Translations under genes and position numbers: made by a program
Notes under the pieces: model-generated
What the model was told of the DNA's origin: nothing
Databases searched by the model: none
What the model saw: only the letters and a program-made list of their open reading frames with translations
Source of the DNA: Labedella populi
Lineage (GTDB): Bacteria; Actinomycetota; Actinomycetes; Actinomycetales; Microbacteriaceae
DNA length: 64,000 nucleotides
Reading direction: 5' to 3'
NCBI RefSeq assembly: GCF_004078655.1
Contig: NZ_RZNC01000001.1
Coordinates: 620,001-684,000 of the forward strand
Shown: positions 27,102-39,632 of the stretch, piece after piece
Layout: every line of letters begins with the position of its first letter
Numbering within the stretch: the first letter of the stretch is position 1

Positions 27102-27835
27102 TCAACATCCATCGGCTCCCCGATCCTGCAGCGGTCGGTCGCGCGGCCGCCGATCTCGTCGATGCCGCCGTTCTCGACCGGGGCGAGCGTGTCGTGGGTC
27201 TCGCGACCGGTTCGTCGCCGCTCGAGACGTACGCGGAACTCGTGCGCCGGCACGGCCGGGACCCGCACAGCCCGTATCGGTCCGTCGACGCGTATCTCCT
27301 CGACGAATACGTCGGCCTGCCGGTCGGGCACCCCGAGCGCTACGCCGCGGTGATCCGCCGGGAGTTCACGGACGCGATGGGGGTGGCGCCGCACCGGGTG
27401 CACGGCCCTGACGCCGACGCGCCCGACCTCGACGAGGCGAGCCGCGCCTACGACGCGGCGATCGAACGCGCCGGGGGAGTGGGAATGCAGCTCCTCGGCC
27501 TCGGGAGCGACGGGCACATCGCCTTCAATGCGCCGGGCACCCCCTTCGACGCGGGCACGCACGTCGCGACACTGAGCGAGTCGACCCGTCGGGACAACGC
27601 GAGGTTCTTCGGCGGTGATGTGGCGAGCGTGCCGCGGACGGCGCTCTCTCAAGGCATCGCGACGATCCTGCGTGCCCGCTCGATCGTCGTGATCGCGACG
27701 GGTGCCCGGAAGGCCGACGTCGTCGGGCGACTGCTCTCGAGCGAGCCGACGGAGGCCCTCCCGGCGACGGCCCTCCTCCGTCACCCGGGCACCGTCCTGC
27801 TCATCGACGACGCGGCCGCGGCCCACCTTCCCTGA
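27098..27835 (+). CDS. nagB: Glucosamine-6-phosphate deaminase family protein
   Basis: A 245-residue protein of the NagB/RpiA family. NagB converts glucosamine 6-phosphate to fructose 6-phosphate and ammonia. Motifs: substrate loop VVGLATGSSPLETYAEL, SVDAYLLDEYVGLP with catalytic aspartate and glutamate, and LLGLGSDGHIAFNAPGTPFD with the catalytic histidine. GTG 27098 overlaps the permease stop (GTGA). NagB completes a route from imported sugar to glycolysis, but no N-acetylglucosamine-6-phosphate deacetylase (nagA) is present in the window. NagB-like proteins of this type also include isomerase variants, so the exact substrate is not certain. Confidence 0.85.
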   Translation: MINIHRLPDPAAVGRAAADLVDAAVLDRGERVVGLATGSSPLETYAELVRRHGRDPHSPYRSVDAYLLDEYVGLPVGHPERYAAVIRREFTDAMGVAPHRVHGPDADAPDLDEASRAYDAAIERAGGVGMQLLGLGSDGHIAFNAPGTPFDAGTHVATLSESTRRDNARFFGGDVASVPRTALSQGIATILRARSIVVIATGARKADVVGRLLSSEPTEALPATALLRHPGTVLLIDDAAAAHLP

Positions 27836-27923
27836 GGTGGGGCGTGTCGTCCCCTCAGACGTTCCGGCGGGGACCGGCACGCGAGACCTCACGAGTGGTG
27901 CGGGGTGGCCGTACGCTGAGGGG

Positions 27924-29051
27924 ATGCCTTCCTTCGACTTCGACGCGCTCCGGCGCCGGCCAGACGTCGAGGCCCCCGACCTCGTCGCGGTCGACGCGAC
28001 CGATCGGCTCCTGCTCGACGAAGCCGCTCCGGCGCTCGAGACGGCGGCCCCGGCAGAGGTCGCCGTCGTCGGCGACCACTACGGGGCGATCGCGCTCGGC
28101 GCCGTCGCTCTGCACGGTGCGCGGCACGTCCGGGTGCATCAGGACGCGCTCTCGGGAGAGCTCGCGCTGCGACGCAACGCGGAAGCGTTCGGGCTCGAAT
28201 CCGAGGTGAACTCCGGACCGCTCGGCGAGCCGCTCGTCGCGGGCGCCCGCGTGGTGCTCGCGCAACTGCCCCGCTCGCTCGACGCCCTCGACGAGATCGC
28301 CGCCGTCGTCTCCCGGGGGGCGGCGCCGGACGTGGTCCTGTATGCCGGGGGCCGTGTGAAGCACATGACGCGCGGGATGAACGACGTGCTCGGGCGCTAC
28401 TTCGACGACGTGACGGCGACACGGGGCAGGCAGAAGTCCCGGGTGCTCGTCGCGCGCTCGCCCAAGCCGGACGCCGTGCCGCGCTCGTGGCCCGTCCGCG
28501 CCCACGACGCTGCCCTCGACCTCCACGTCTGCTCCTTCGGCGCCGCCTTCGCCGGCGCGCGTGTCGATGTCGGGACCCGCTTCCTCCTCGAGTCGGTGCC
28601 CCGGATGACGCGGAGCGCCCGAGTCGCGCTGGACCTCGGATCCGGCACGGGTGTCATCGCGTCGGTCCTCGCACGTTCGCGGCCCGGCTTGCGCGTCATC
28701 GCAAGCGACCAGTCCGCGTCGGCCGTCGCGTCCACGCGCGCCACGGCCGAGGCCAATGGGGTCGCCGACCGCATCGAGGTCGTGCGCGACGACGCTGCGT
28801 CGGCGCTCGCGGACGGTTCCGTCGACCTCGTGGTCCTCAATCCCCCCTTCCACATCGGCAACGCCGTTCACGCGGGGATCGCGGAGAAGCTCTTCGTCGC
28901 CGCCGGCCGTGTGCTCGTTCCCGGCGGCGAACTCTGGACGGTGTGGAACTCCGGGCTGCGCTACCGCGAGAGCCTCGAGCGGCACGTCGGCCCGACCGAG
29001 CAGGTCGCCCGGAACGCCACGTTCACCGTCACGGTCTCACGGCGGCACTGA
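27924..29051 (+). CDS. RsmC/RlmG-like class I methyltransferase
   Basis: A 375-residue protein with two related halves. The N-terminal half (residues 1-185) is a degenerate methyltransferase fold (VAVVGDHYGAIALGAVAL), and the C-terminal half is an active one. The SAM site is VALDLGSGTGVIASVLARS and the catalytic motif is LVVLNPPFHIGN (NPPF, an amino-methylating type). This duplicated layout is that of RsmC/RlmG, which methylate guanine in rRNA. It is a single gene after nagB, 88 bp downstream. Confidence 0.8.
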   Translation: MPSFDFDALRRRPDVEAPDLVAVDATDRLLLDEAAPALETAAPAEVAVVGDHYGAIALGAVALHGARHVRVHQDALSGELALRRNAEAFGLESEVNSGPLGEPLVAGARVVLAQLPRSLDALDEIAAVVSRGAAPDVVLYAGGRVKHMTRGMNDVLGRYFDDVTATRGRQKSRVLVARSPKPDAVPRSWPVRAHDAALDLHVCSFGAAFAGARVDVGTRFLLESVPRMTRSARVALDLGSGTGVIASVLARSRPGLRVIASDQSASAVASTRATAEANGVADRIEVVRDDAASALADGSVDLVVLNPPFHIGNAVHAGIAEKLFVAAGRVLVPGGELWTVWNSGLRYRESLERHVGPTEQVARNATFTVTVSRRH

Positions 29052-29154
29052 GCGGGTCCGCTCCTCAGGATCCATCGGGAGGATGACGATCCGGCCGCGC
29101 GGCCCGGGATAGTCTGACCGCGGCCGCGGATCCGACCCGGCTGCGAGGGGCGGC

Positions 29155-30027
29155 ATGGCGAGATTCACACCGGTCGAGGAGCGCATCGACACCTTCGCAC
29201 GCCGCCTCCTCGCGGGGGCACCGGAACGTGGTGCTCGGGCGCGGCTCGTCGAGTTCCTCGTCTTCGGCGCGAAGCAGGCATGGGCGTGCGTCTTCGGCGC
29301 CCTGCTCCTCGTCGTCCTCGTGGCGGCGCGACTCTGGTACCCGGACGACGCGGTCGTCGCCCGCAACGACGTCCTCGTGCTCGCGGCCGTCGCGATCCAG
29401 GTGTTCATGCTCGTGGCCCGCCTCGAGTCGGGCCGAGAACTCTGGGTGATCGTGCTCTTTCACGTCGTGGGCACCGTCATGGAACTGTTCAAGACGGAGG
29501 TCGGATCGTGGAGCTACGAGGCGGGCGGTGTCCTGCACATCGGGGCCGTCCCGTTGTTCAGCGGCTTCATGTACGCCGCGGTCGGCTCCTATATGGTCCG
29601 CGTCTACCGGCTCTTCGACTTGCGCTTCGCCCGGTATCCGCGCGTCTGGATGTCGGCGGTCGTGGCTGGGCTCATCTACGCGAACTTCTTCACCCACCAC
29701 TACGTCTGGGACGCGCGCTGGCTCCTGCTCGCGGCGATCGTGTTCGTCTACGCGCGGACGGTCATGCACTTCCGCGTGTTCCGGCGGACCTTCCGGATGC
29801 CCGTACTCGCCGCGTTCCTGCTCGTGGCGGTCTTCATCTGGCTCGCTGAGAACATCGCGACGGCCGCGGGCGCCTGGATCTATCCGCATCAGGAGACGGG
29901 TTGGGAGCTCGTCCCGCTCACGAAGCTCGTCGCGTGGTTCCTGCTCATGATGATCTCGGTCGTGCTCGTCACGTTCGTATACCCGCCGCGCACCCCCGAT
30001 CCCGTGCACGTCGAGCGCCACACGTGA
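29155..30027 (+). CDS. DUF817 family membrane protein
   Basis: A 290-residue integral membrane protein with about seven hydrophobic segments. Conserved DUF817 features are FLVFGAKQAWACVFGALLL, VMELFKTEVGSWSYEAGGVL and GAVPLFSGFMYAAVGSYMVR, together with NFFTHHYVWDARW. The histidines and aromatic residues on one side suggest a carotenoid-related or metal-binding role, but none is established. It converges on terC, and a strong hairpin separates them. Confidence 0.8.
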   Translation: MARFTPVEERIDTFARRLLAGAPERGARARLVEFLVFGAKQAWACVFGALLLVVLVAARLWYPDDAVVARNDVLVLAAVAIQVFMLVARLESGRELWVIVLFHVVGTVMELFKTEVGSWSYEAGGVLHIGAVPLFSGFMYAAVGSYMVRVYRLFDLRFARYPRVWMSAVVAGLIYANFFTHHYVWDARWLLLAAIVFVYARTVMHFRVFRRTFRMPVLAAFLLVAVFIWLAENIATAAGAWIYPHQETGWELVPLTKLVAWFLLMMISVVLVTFVYPPRTPDPVHVERHT

Positions 30028-30063
30028 CGCCGAGCGCCACACGAATCCGTGTGGTGCTCGGCG
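30028..30063. terminator. Bidirectional terminator hairpin
   Basis: Arms 30028-30043 and 30048-30063 pair over 16 bp with one mismatch around the loop AATC. It begins directly after the DUF817 stop codon and lies 41 bp from the terC stop, so it can serve both convergent genes. Confidence 0.7.
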
Positions 30064-30103
30064 GGAGGCGGCGCGCTCGCGGTGGGCGCGGTCACGCGCA
30101 GGG

Positions 30104-31129
30104 CTAGCGGTCGGTCGTCGCGTCGGCGATTTCGCGCTCATCCTCAGCGGTTGGCGGGCCGGCGTGGCCCTGGCCGCGGGTCTTCGCGAGGCTCGCGACC
30201 GTCGCGGCGGCGATGGTCGCGCCGATGAAGGCGAGAGAGAACCAGATCGGGATCTCGGGAGCCCAGAGCATCGGCTCACCCGCGTTGATGAACGGCAGTT
30301 CGTTGACGTGCATCGCGTGCAGCACGAGCTTGACACCGATGAACGCGAGGATGACCGCGAGGCCCTGCGCGAGGTACACGAGGCGCTCGAGCAGTCCACC
30401 GATGAGGAAGAACAGCTGGCGTAGACCCATGAGGGCGAAGGCGTTGGCCGTGAAGACGATGTAGGCCTCCTCGGTCAGGCCGTAGATCGCGGGGATCGAG
30501 TCGACGGCGAAGACGAGGTCGATGACGCCGATCGCGATGATCACGAGGAGCATGGGTGTGAAGAAGCGCTTGCCGTCGATCCTCACAGCGATGCGATCGC
30601 GGTGGTAGTCGTCGGTGATCGGGAGGATGCGTCGCGCGAGCCTGACGGCCCGGCCGTTCGCGGGATCGCTCTCGTGACTGCTGAACGCCTGCCGGTAGGC
30701 GAGCACGAGCAGGAGCGCACCGAAGATGTAGAAGATCCAGGAGAAGTTGTCGATGAGCGTCGCCCCGACGGCGATGAAGATGCCGCGGAGGACGAGGGCG
30801 ATGATGATGCCGATCATCAGGACCTTCTGCTGGTACGCCTTCGGCACCGCGAAGCCGCTCATGACGATGAGGAAGACGAACAGGTTGTCGATCGAGAGCG
30901 CCTTCTCGGTGAGGTAGCCGGCGAAGTACTCGCCGCCGAAGCCCCAGCCGGAGACCATGCCGATCCCGACGCCGAAGAGGAGGGCGAGGCCGATGTAGAA
31001 GGCCGACCATCGAGCGGACTCGCCGATGCTCGGCTCGTGGGGTTTGCGGACGTGGGCGAAGAACTCGTACACGAAGAAGGCGATCGTGACGGCGATCGTG
31101 ATCAGCCAGACAGCAGGGGTGACGTTCAC
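30104..31129 (-). CDS. TerC-family membrane protein, probable manganese exporter
   Basis: A 341-residue TerC/Alx-type protein with about nine hydrophobic segments. Signature regions are GGEYFAGYLTEKALSIDNLF (acidic residues in the membrane), IVMSGFAVPKAYQQKVLMIG and VDLVFAVDSIPAIYGLT with its paired aspartates. Characterised relatives export Mn2+ and help metalation of secreted proteins. The probable start is GTG 31129 with a modest GGAAAA upstream. The long leader before it matches the yybP-ykoY riboswitch, which fits Mn2+-induced expression. Confidence 0.88.
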   Translation of the reverse strand: MNVTPAVWLITIAVTIAFFVYEFFAHVRKPHEPSIGESARWSAFYIGLALLFGVGIGMVSGWGFGGEYFAGYLTEKALSIDNLFVFLIVMSGFAVPKAYQQKVLMIGIIIALVLRGIFIAVGATLIDNFSWIFYIFGALLLVLAYRQAFSSHESDPANGRAVRLARRILPITDDYHRDRIAVRIDGKRFFTPMLLVIIAIGVIDLVFAVDSIPAIYGLTEEAYIVFTANAFALMGLRQLFFLIGGLLERLVYLAQGLAVILAFIGVKLVLHAMHVNELPFINAGEPMLWAPEIPIWFSLAFIGATIAAATVASLAKTRGQGHAGPPTAEDEREIADATTDR

Positions 31130-31156
31130 TTTTCCAGTGCTCCAGAAGGGGTCGAC

Positions 31157-31285
31157 GGACGTGGACCAAAGTCTCATCCGCCCCCGGATCGCGGAGTCGC
31201 GATCTGCTGGAGGCCGACACTCCGGGACCCGTCGATGGGTCCGTATTGACGAAAGCGCCGGAGCTGGATTACTCCCCTTGCGGCG
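31157..31285 (-). ncRNA. yybP-ykoY (Mn2+) riboswitch before terC
   Basis: On the minus strand the leader of terC contains the hallmark parts of RF00080 in order: CAAGGGGAGTAATCC (31280 downward), then CGGCGCTTTCGTCAATACGG, a pairing GACCC...GGGTC hairpin, and at the 3' end GGATGAGACTTTGGTCC. Conserved GGGGAGTA, GTCAA and GAGACTTT blocks are the recognisable core. The element ends about 30 nt before the terC start, so it could act on translation or transcription. Mn2+ sensing is known for this class and TerC is a common target. Confidence 0.8.
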
Positions 31286-31388
31286 ACAAGAGTAGGAAAT
31301 GAACCTGAGCAAGCGCCCGGAGTCCCGGTGGGTCCTTCCTCCCTCTGGCGCGCGTGCGGACCGGGTGCGGAGGTGGCAGGCTTGAGAG

Positions 31389-31691
31389 GTGACCCCCACC
31401 CTCTCCGACACGGACACCTCGAGGAGCGCCGAGCTCCATGAGGAGGGCGCGCACGCCTCCCCCTGGGTCGCGATCGTCTGGAACGACCCCGTCAACCTGA
31501 TGTCGTACGTGTCCTTCGTCTTCCGCAGCTACTTCGGGTACTCCCGTCCCGAGGCCGAACGCCTCATGCTGCGCGTGCACAACGACGGACGAGCGGTCGT
31601 CGCCACGGGGAATCGTGAGGAGATGGAGCGGCACGTCGAGGCTATGCACGGGTACGGACTCTGGGCCAGCATCGCGAAGGCCGACGAGTGA
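31389..31691 (+). CDS. clpS: Clp protease adaptor ClpS
   Basis: A 100-residue adaptor that delivers N-end-rule substrates to ClpA/ClpC-ClpP. A short disordered N-terminus (about 22 residues) is followed by the core [18 protein letters not shown], with the substrate-pocket Asn-Asp, then [20 protein letters not shown] and [18 protein letters not shown]. The start is GTG 31389. It overlaps the next gene as GTGA, an arrangement that is standard in actinobacteria. Confidence 0.95.
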   Translation: MTPTLSDTDTSRSAELHEEGAHASPWVAIVWNDPVNLMSYVSFVFRSYFGYSRPEAERLMLRVHNDGRAVVATGNREEMERHVEAMHGYGLWASIAKADE

Positions 31692-32287
31692 GCGCGTTCC
31701 TCGCGACGACGGACGGTCGCGTGCTTGCACATTTCGACGCCTCGGAGGTGGACGTGCTGCTGTCCTTGTCGCGGCAGTTCTCGGCGCTGCTGCATGACGC
31801 CGCTGATCCCGCGCACCTCGTCGACCCGGCCATCGCCCGGCTCTTCCCCGCTGCGTACCGCGACGACGCCGCGGCGTCGGACGAGTTCCGGCGGTACACG
31901 CAGAAGGATCTCGCGAGCGCGAAGCTCCACGCCGCCGACCGGGTGCAGTCCGCGCTCGACGGCACGGCTGAGCCGTCCCTCGAGGTCGTGCTTCCCGACG
32001 GACGCGTCGCGATCGGGCTGAGCGTCGAGGACGGCTGGTCCTGGCTACGGCATCTCACCGATCTCCGTCTGACTCTCGCCGCGCGGATGGGCGTCGTCGA
32101 CGACACCGCGGCCTTCGACGACGAACCGGACCCCGACGTGCTGACCGAGGACGAGCTGCTCACGCGAAGCCTCTTCGATTGGGTCGGGTACGTGCAAGAG
32201 CTGTTCGTCGCGGCTCTCGAGGACGTCGCCGGGACCGACACGATCGCGGGCCCGAGCGCAAGCGGCCCGTCGTCCACGGGGGAGTGA
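31688..32287 (+). CDS. DUF2017 family protein
   Basis: A 199-residue soluble, acidic protein. The conserved pattern includes [39 protein letters not shown] and a C-terminal [23 protein letters not shown]2017 proteins are almost always encoded directly after clpS in actinobacteria, which suggests a role in the same proteolysis pathway, but the function is unknown. It begins at GTG 31688, overlapping the clpS stop. Confidence 0.85.
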   Translation: MSAFLATTDGRVLAHFDASEVDVLLSLSRQFSALLHDAADPAHLVDPAIARLFPAAYRDDAAASDEFRRYTQKDLASAKLHAADRVQSALDGTAEPSLEVVLPDGRVAIGLSVEDGWSWLRHLTDLRLTLAARMGVVDDTAAFDDEPDPDVLTEDELLTRSLFDWVGYVQELFVAALEDVAGTDTIAGPSASGPSSTGE

Positions 32288-32313
32288 GCCCGCGGCCCTA
32301 GCCTGGGGTCACC

Positions 32314-33519
32314 ATGCACATCCTGATGCTGAGCGACCAGCACGCCGCGTCCGCCGGAGGGGTGCAGGTCTCCATCCGCCTGCAGACCCGGTTCCTCGAA
32401 CGAGCCGGGCACACGGTCACGGTGTGCGCGCCGCGGATGCACCCGTCGCATCCGGTCGATCCCCACGATGTCGACACGGCCTCGCTACCGATCACGCTGG
32501 ACCGGGAGTACTCGGCCTCACTTCCGGGCAGACGCACCGATGCCGCTCTCGATCGGGCGATGGCCGCGCGTCCGCCGGTCGACGTCGTGCACGTTCAGGC
32601 CGACTTCTGGCAAGCGGTCATCGGGTACCGCTTCGCCGAGCGGCACGGGATCCCCGTGGTGCACACGTTCCACAATCACGTCGAGTTCGGGATCGAGCAA
32701 GTGGTTCCGGCTCCGCGGTTGGCTGTGCGCGCGATGCTGTGGGCACAAGGACTCGTGCTCCGTCCTCGGTTGTCGGCACTCCGGCCGAGCGCGTGGAGCT
32801 ACCTCGACGAGTTCGCGCGGCGGGCGTCGGAACTCGTCGCCCCGAGCCGACACTTCGCGGAACTCCTCCGGACGAGAGGGATCGGACCGGACATCGAGGT
32901 GATCGCGACGGGCGTCGACGACGACCTCATCGACGAGGTGCGCGCGGCGGCGGCGTCGTCGTCGGGGGAGAGGCGTCGACCGGTCTTCCTCTGGATGGGC
33001 AGGATGAGCGCGGAGAAGCGGCTCATGGAGTTCCTCGAGGCCGTTCGCCTGTCGGGGGCCGATGCCGAGTTCCGTCTGTACGGCGCCGGACTCCTCCTCG
33101 GGAAGGCCGAGGCGTTCGTCGCGCGCCACGGTCTCGGTGATCGTGTGGTCTTCGCAGGTCGGGTGCCGTATCGCGATTCGCTCGTCGCGTTGGCGAGCGC
33201 CGATGCGCTTGTGCAGACGTCGATCGGATTCGAGACGCAGGGGATGACCGTCTTCGAAGCGACCGTGGTCGGGACGCGCTCGATCGTGAGCGATCCGGCG
33301 ATCGCCGGGGATCTTCCGGAAGGGGCGGCATGGCAGCCGGCGGACGGTTCGGTGCGGGCTCTCGCGGACACGATCGCCGAGGTCGCGGGAGCCCTGCAGT
33401 CCGGCACGGCCGACTCGCTCTCTCCGGGTGCCGGAGACTCCCTGCTGCAGAGCACGCAGACCGCGCGGATGATCGCCGTCTATGAGCGCGCCATCCGAGC
33501 CCACTCGCGAGCAGCGTGA
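32314..33519 (+). CDS. Group 4 glycosyltransferase (GT-B fold)
   Basis: A 401-residue retaining glycosyltransferase. The N-terminal domain has MHILMLSDQHAASAGGVQVS and VVHTFHNHVEFGIEQVV; the C-terminal GT4 domain has VFLWMGRMSAEKRLMEFLEA, EFRLYGAGLLLGKAEAFV and the donor-site EX7E motif in FETQGMTVFEATVVG. It uses an NDP-sugar to build a glycolipid or polysaccharide; relatives in actinobacteria act on phosphatidylinositol mannosides or related glycolipids, but the acceptor here is unknown. It stands alone just before the rRNA operon. Confidence 0.85.
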   Translation: MHILMLSDQHAASAGGVQVSIRLQTRFLERAGHTVTVCAPRMHPSHPVDPHDVDTASLPITLDREYSASLPGRRTDAALDRAMAARPPVDVVHVQADFWQAVIGYRFAERHGIPVVHTFHNHVEFGIEQVVPAPRLAVRAMLWAQGLVLRPRLSALRPSAWSYLDEFARRASELVAPSRHFAELLRTRGIGPDIEVIATGVDDDLIDEVRAAAASSSGERRRPVFLWMGRMSAEKRLMEFLEAVRLSGADAEFRLYGAGLLLGKAEAFVARHGLGDRVVFAGRVPYRDSLVALASADALVQTSIGFETQGMTVFEATVVGTRSIVSDPAIAGDLPEGAAWQPADGSVRALADTIAEVAGALQSGTADSLSPGAGDSLLQSTQTARMIAVYERAIRAHSRAA

Positions 33520-33589
33520 GGGGTAGTGGACGACATATCCGCGTGATTCCGCGGATCCGGACCGCGACACGCCCGGGATGCAGGTGCAA

Positions 33590-33618
33590 TTTGCACGACC
33601 CCCGGATCCCACGTAATG
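33590..33618 (+). promoter_or_regulatory. rRNA operon promoter P1
   Basis: TTGCAC (33590-33595) and TAATGT (33613-33618) are spaced by 17 bp. This is the most upstream of three promoter candidates, about 600 bp before the 16S gene. Confidence 0.6.
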
Positions 33619-33754
33619 TCTTCCTTGTTGCCCCGAGCGGAACGGAAAGCGGGAAGCAGCGAGTGAGTGAAAAACTCACCAGCTAGCTCAGCTCCGAACC
33701 CCATGCGGCAAGTGTCTCTGACACAAACCACCCCAGTCTAAAACGCTGATCCTC

Positions 33755-33783
33755 TTGTAGTGATCGCCTCACATGACTAGGAT
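33755..33783 (+). promoter_or_regulatory. rRNA operon promoter P2
   Basis: TTGTAG (33755-33760) and TAGGAT (33778-33783) are spaced by 17 bp, a good sigma-70-type pair midway in the leader. Confidence 0.55.
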
Positions 33784-33863
33784 GGAAAATCCACTCCCGG
33801 AGCAGTCAAATGCCCCACTCGGGTGTCTCTGTCGATAAGACAGTAAGACTTCCGGAAGCGAAT

Positions 33864-33891
33864 TTGACACAGCGAAACGAAGTGGTAAGGT
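33864..33891 (+). promoter_or_regulatory. rRNA operon promoter P3
   Basis: A consensus TTGACA (33864-33869) and TAAGGT (33886-33891) are spaced by 16 bp. This is the promoter nearest the boxA-like element and probably the strongest of the three. Confidence 0.65.
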
Positions 33892-34219
33892 AGAGAAGTT
33901 GCCCCGAATGGCTGCCGGAAGGCGAGCAGTCGGGAGCGCCCGATCCTTGAGAACTCAACAGCGTGCACAATGTCAAATGCCAAAAACCTCGTGACTGTGC
34001 TTACTCGATTCAACTTCGTTGATGACAGTGAACAACACTGACGACAGTCAGGCGCCGACCTCGGTCGGCGAGTCGTGAGATTCCTTTGGAAAAATATTGA
34101 ACAACAAAGCAAGTCAGTAATGATTTGTTCTGTCAGTTTCGAACTCGTATCGCTCCTACCCATTCCGGTGGGACGGTACACAAAATGTGCCGGGCGTTCG
34201 CGTCCGTGCAAATAAACAT

Positions 34220-39272
<5,053 letters not shown>

Positions 39273-39406
39273 ATAATCACTACACTCATACTGTTGTAAG
39301 GCTGGTATGAGTGGCCTGATGCCCGCGTCCACTGAGTGGTTCTCGATGTACGGTCGAGAACTGATCTAGCTAACAGCTAGTACGTTCACTTTGATACATC
39401 AATAGT

Positions 39407-39524
39407 GTTTCGGCGGCCATAGCGAGAGGGAAACGCCCGGTTACATTCCGAACCCGGAAGCTAAGACTCTCTGCGCCGATGGTACTGCAGGGGGGACCCT
39501 GTGGGAGAGTAGGACACCGCCGGA
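39407..39524 (+). rRNA. rrf: 5S ribosomal RNA
   Basis: About 118 nt beginning GTTTCGGCGGCCATAGCG and ending near GTAGGACACCGCCGGAC. The start and end pair, and the internal CCGAACCCGGAAGCTAAG is the conserved 5S core. It closes the 16S-23S-5S operon. Confidence 0.95.
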
Positions 39525-39535
39525 CTTCTTCGTTG

Positions 39536-39565
39536 AAATGGCCACCCATTGTTGGGTGGCCATTT
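39536..39565 (+). terminator. rRNA operon terminator
   Basis: Arms 39536-39548 and 39553-39565 pair perfectly over 13 bp (AAATGGCCACCCA with its complement) around TTGT, and the stem ends in a T-run. It lies 12 nt after the 5S gene. Confidence 0.9.
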
Positions 39566-39632
39566 TGCGTTAACGGGGCATGCTCGAGAGAGCCCGTGAT
39601 GCCGGAACGAGCGAGAACGACCTGGAGACGAC

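Larger units (their letters stand above)
33520..34219 (+). other. rRNA operon promoter and leader region, no gene
   Basis: About 700 bp without protein-coding support. It contains three promoter-like pairs (listed separately), an AT-richer leader, and the boxA-like element CTTGAGAACTCAACAGCGTG at 33946-33965, which is typical of actinobacterial rRNA leaders and used in antitermination. The part between 33970 and 34219 should hold one strand of the 16S processing stem. Confidence 0.75.
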
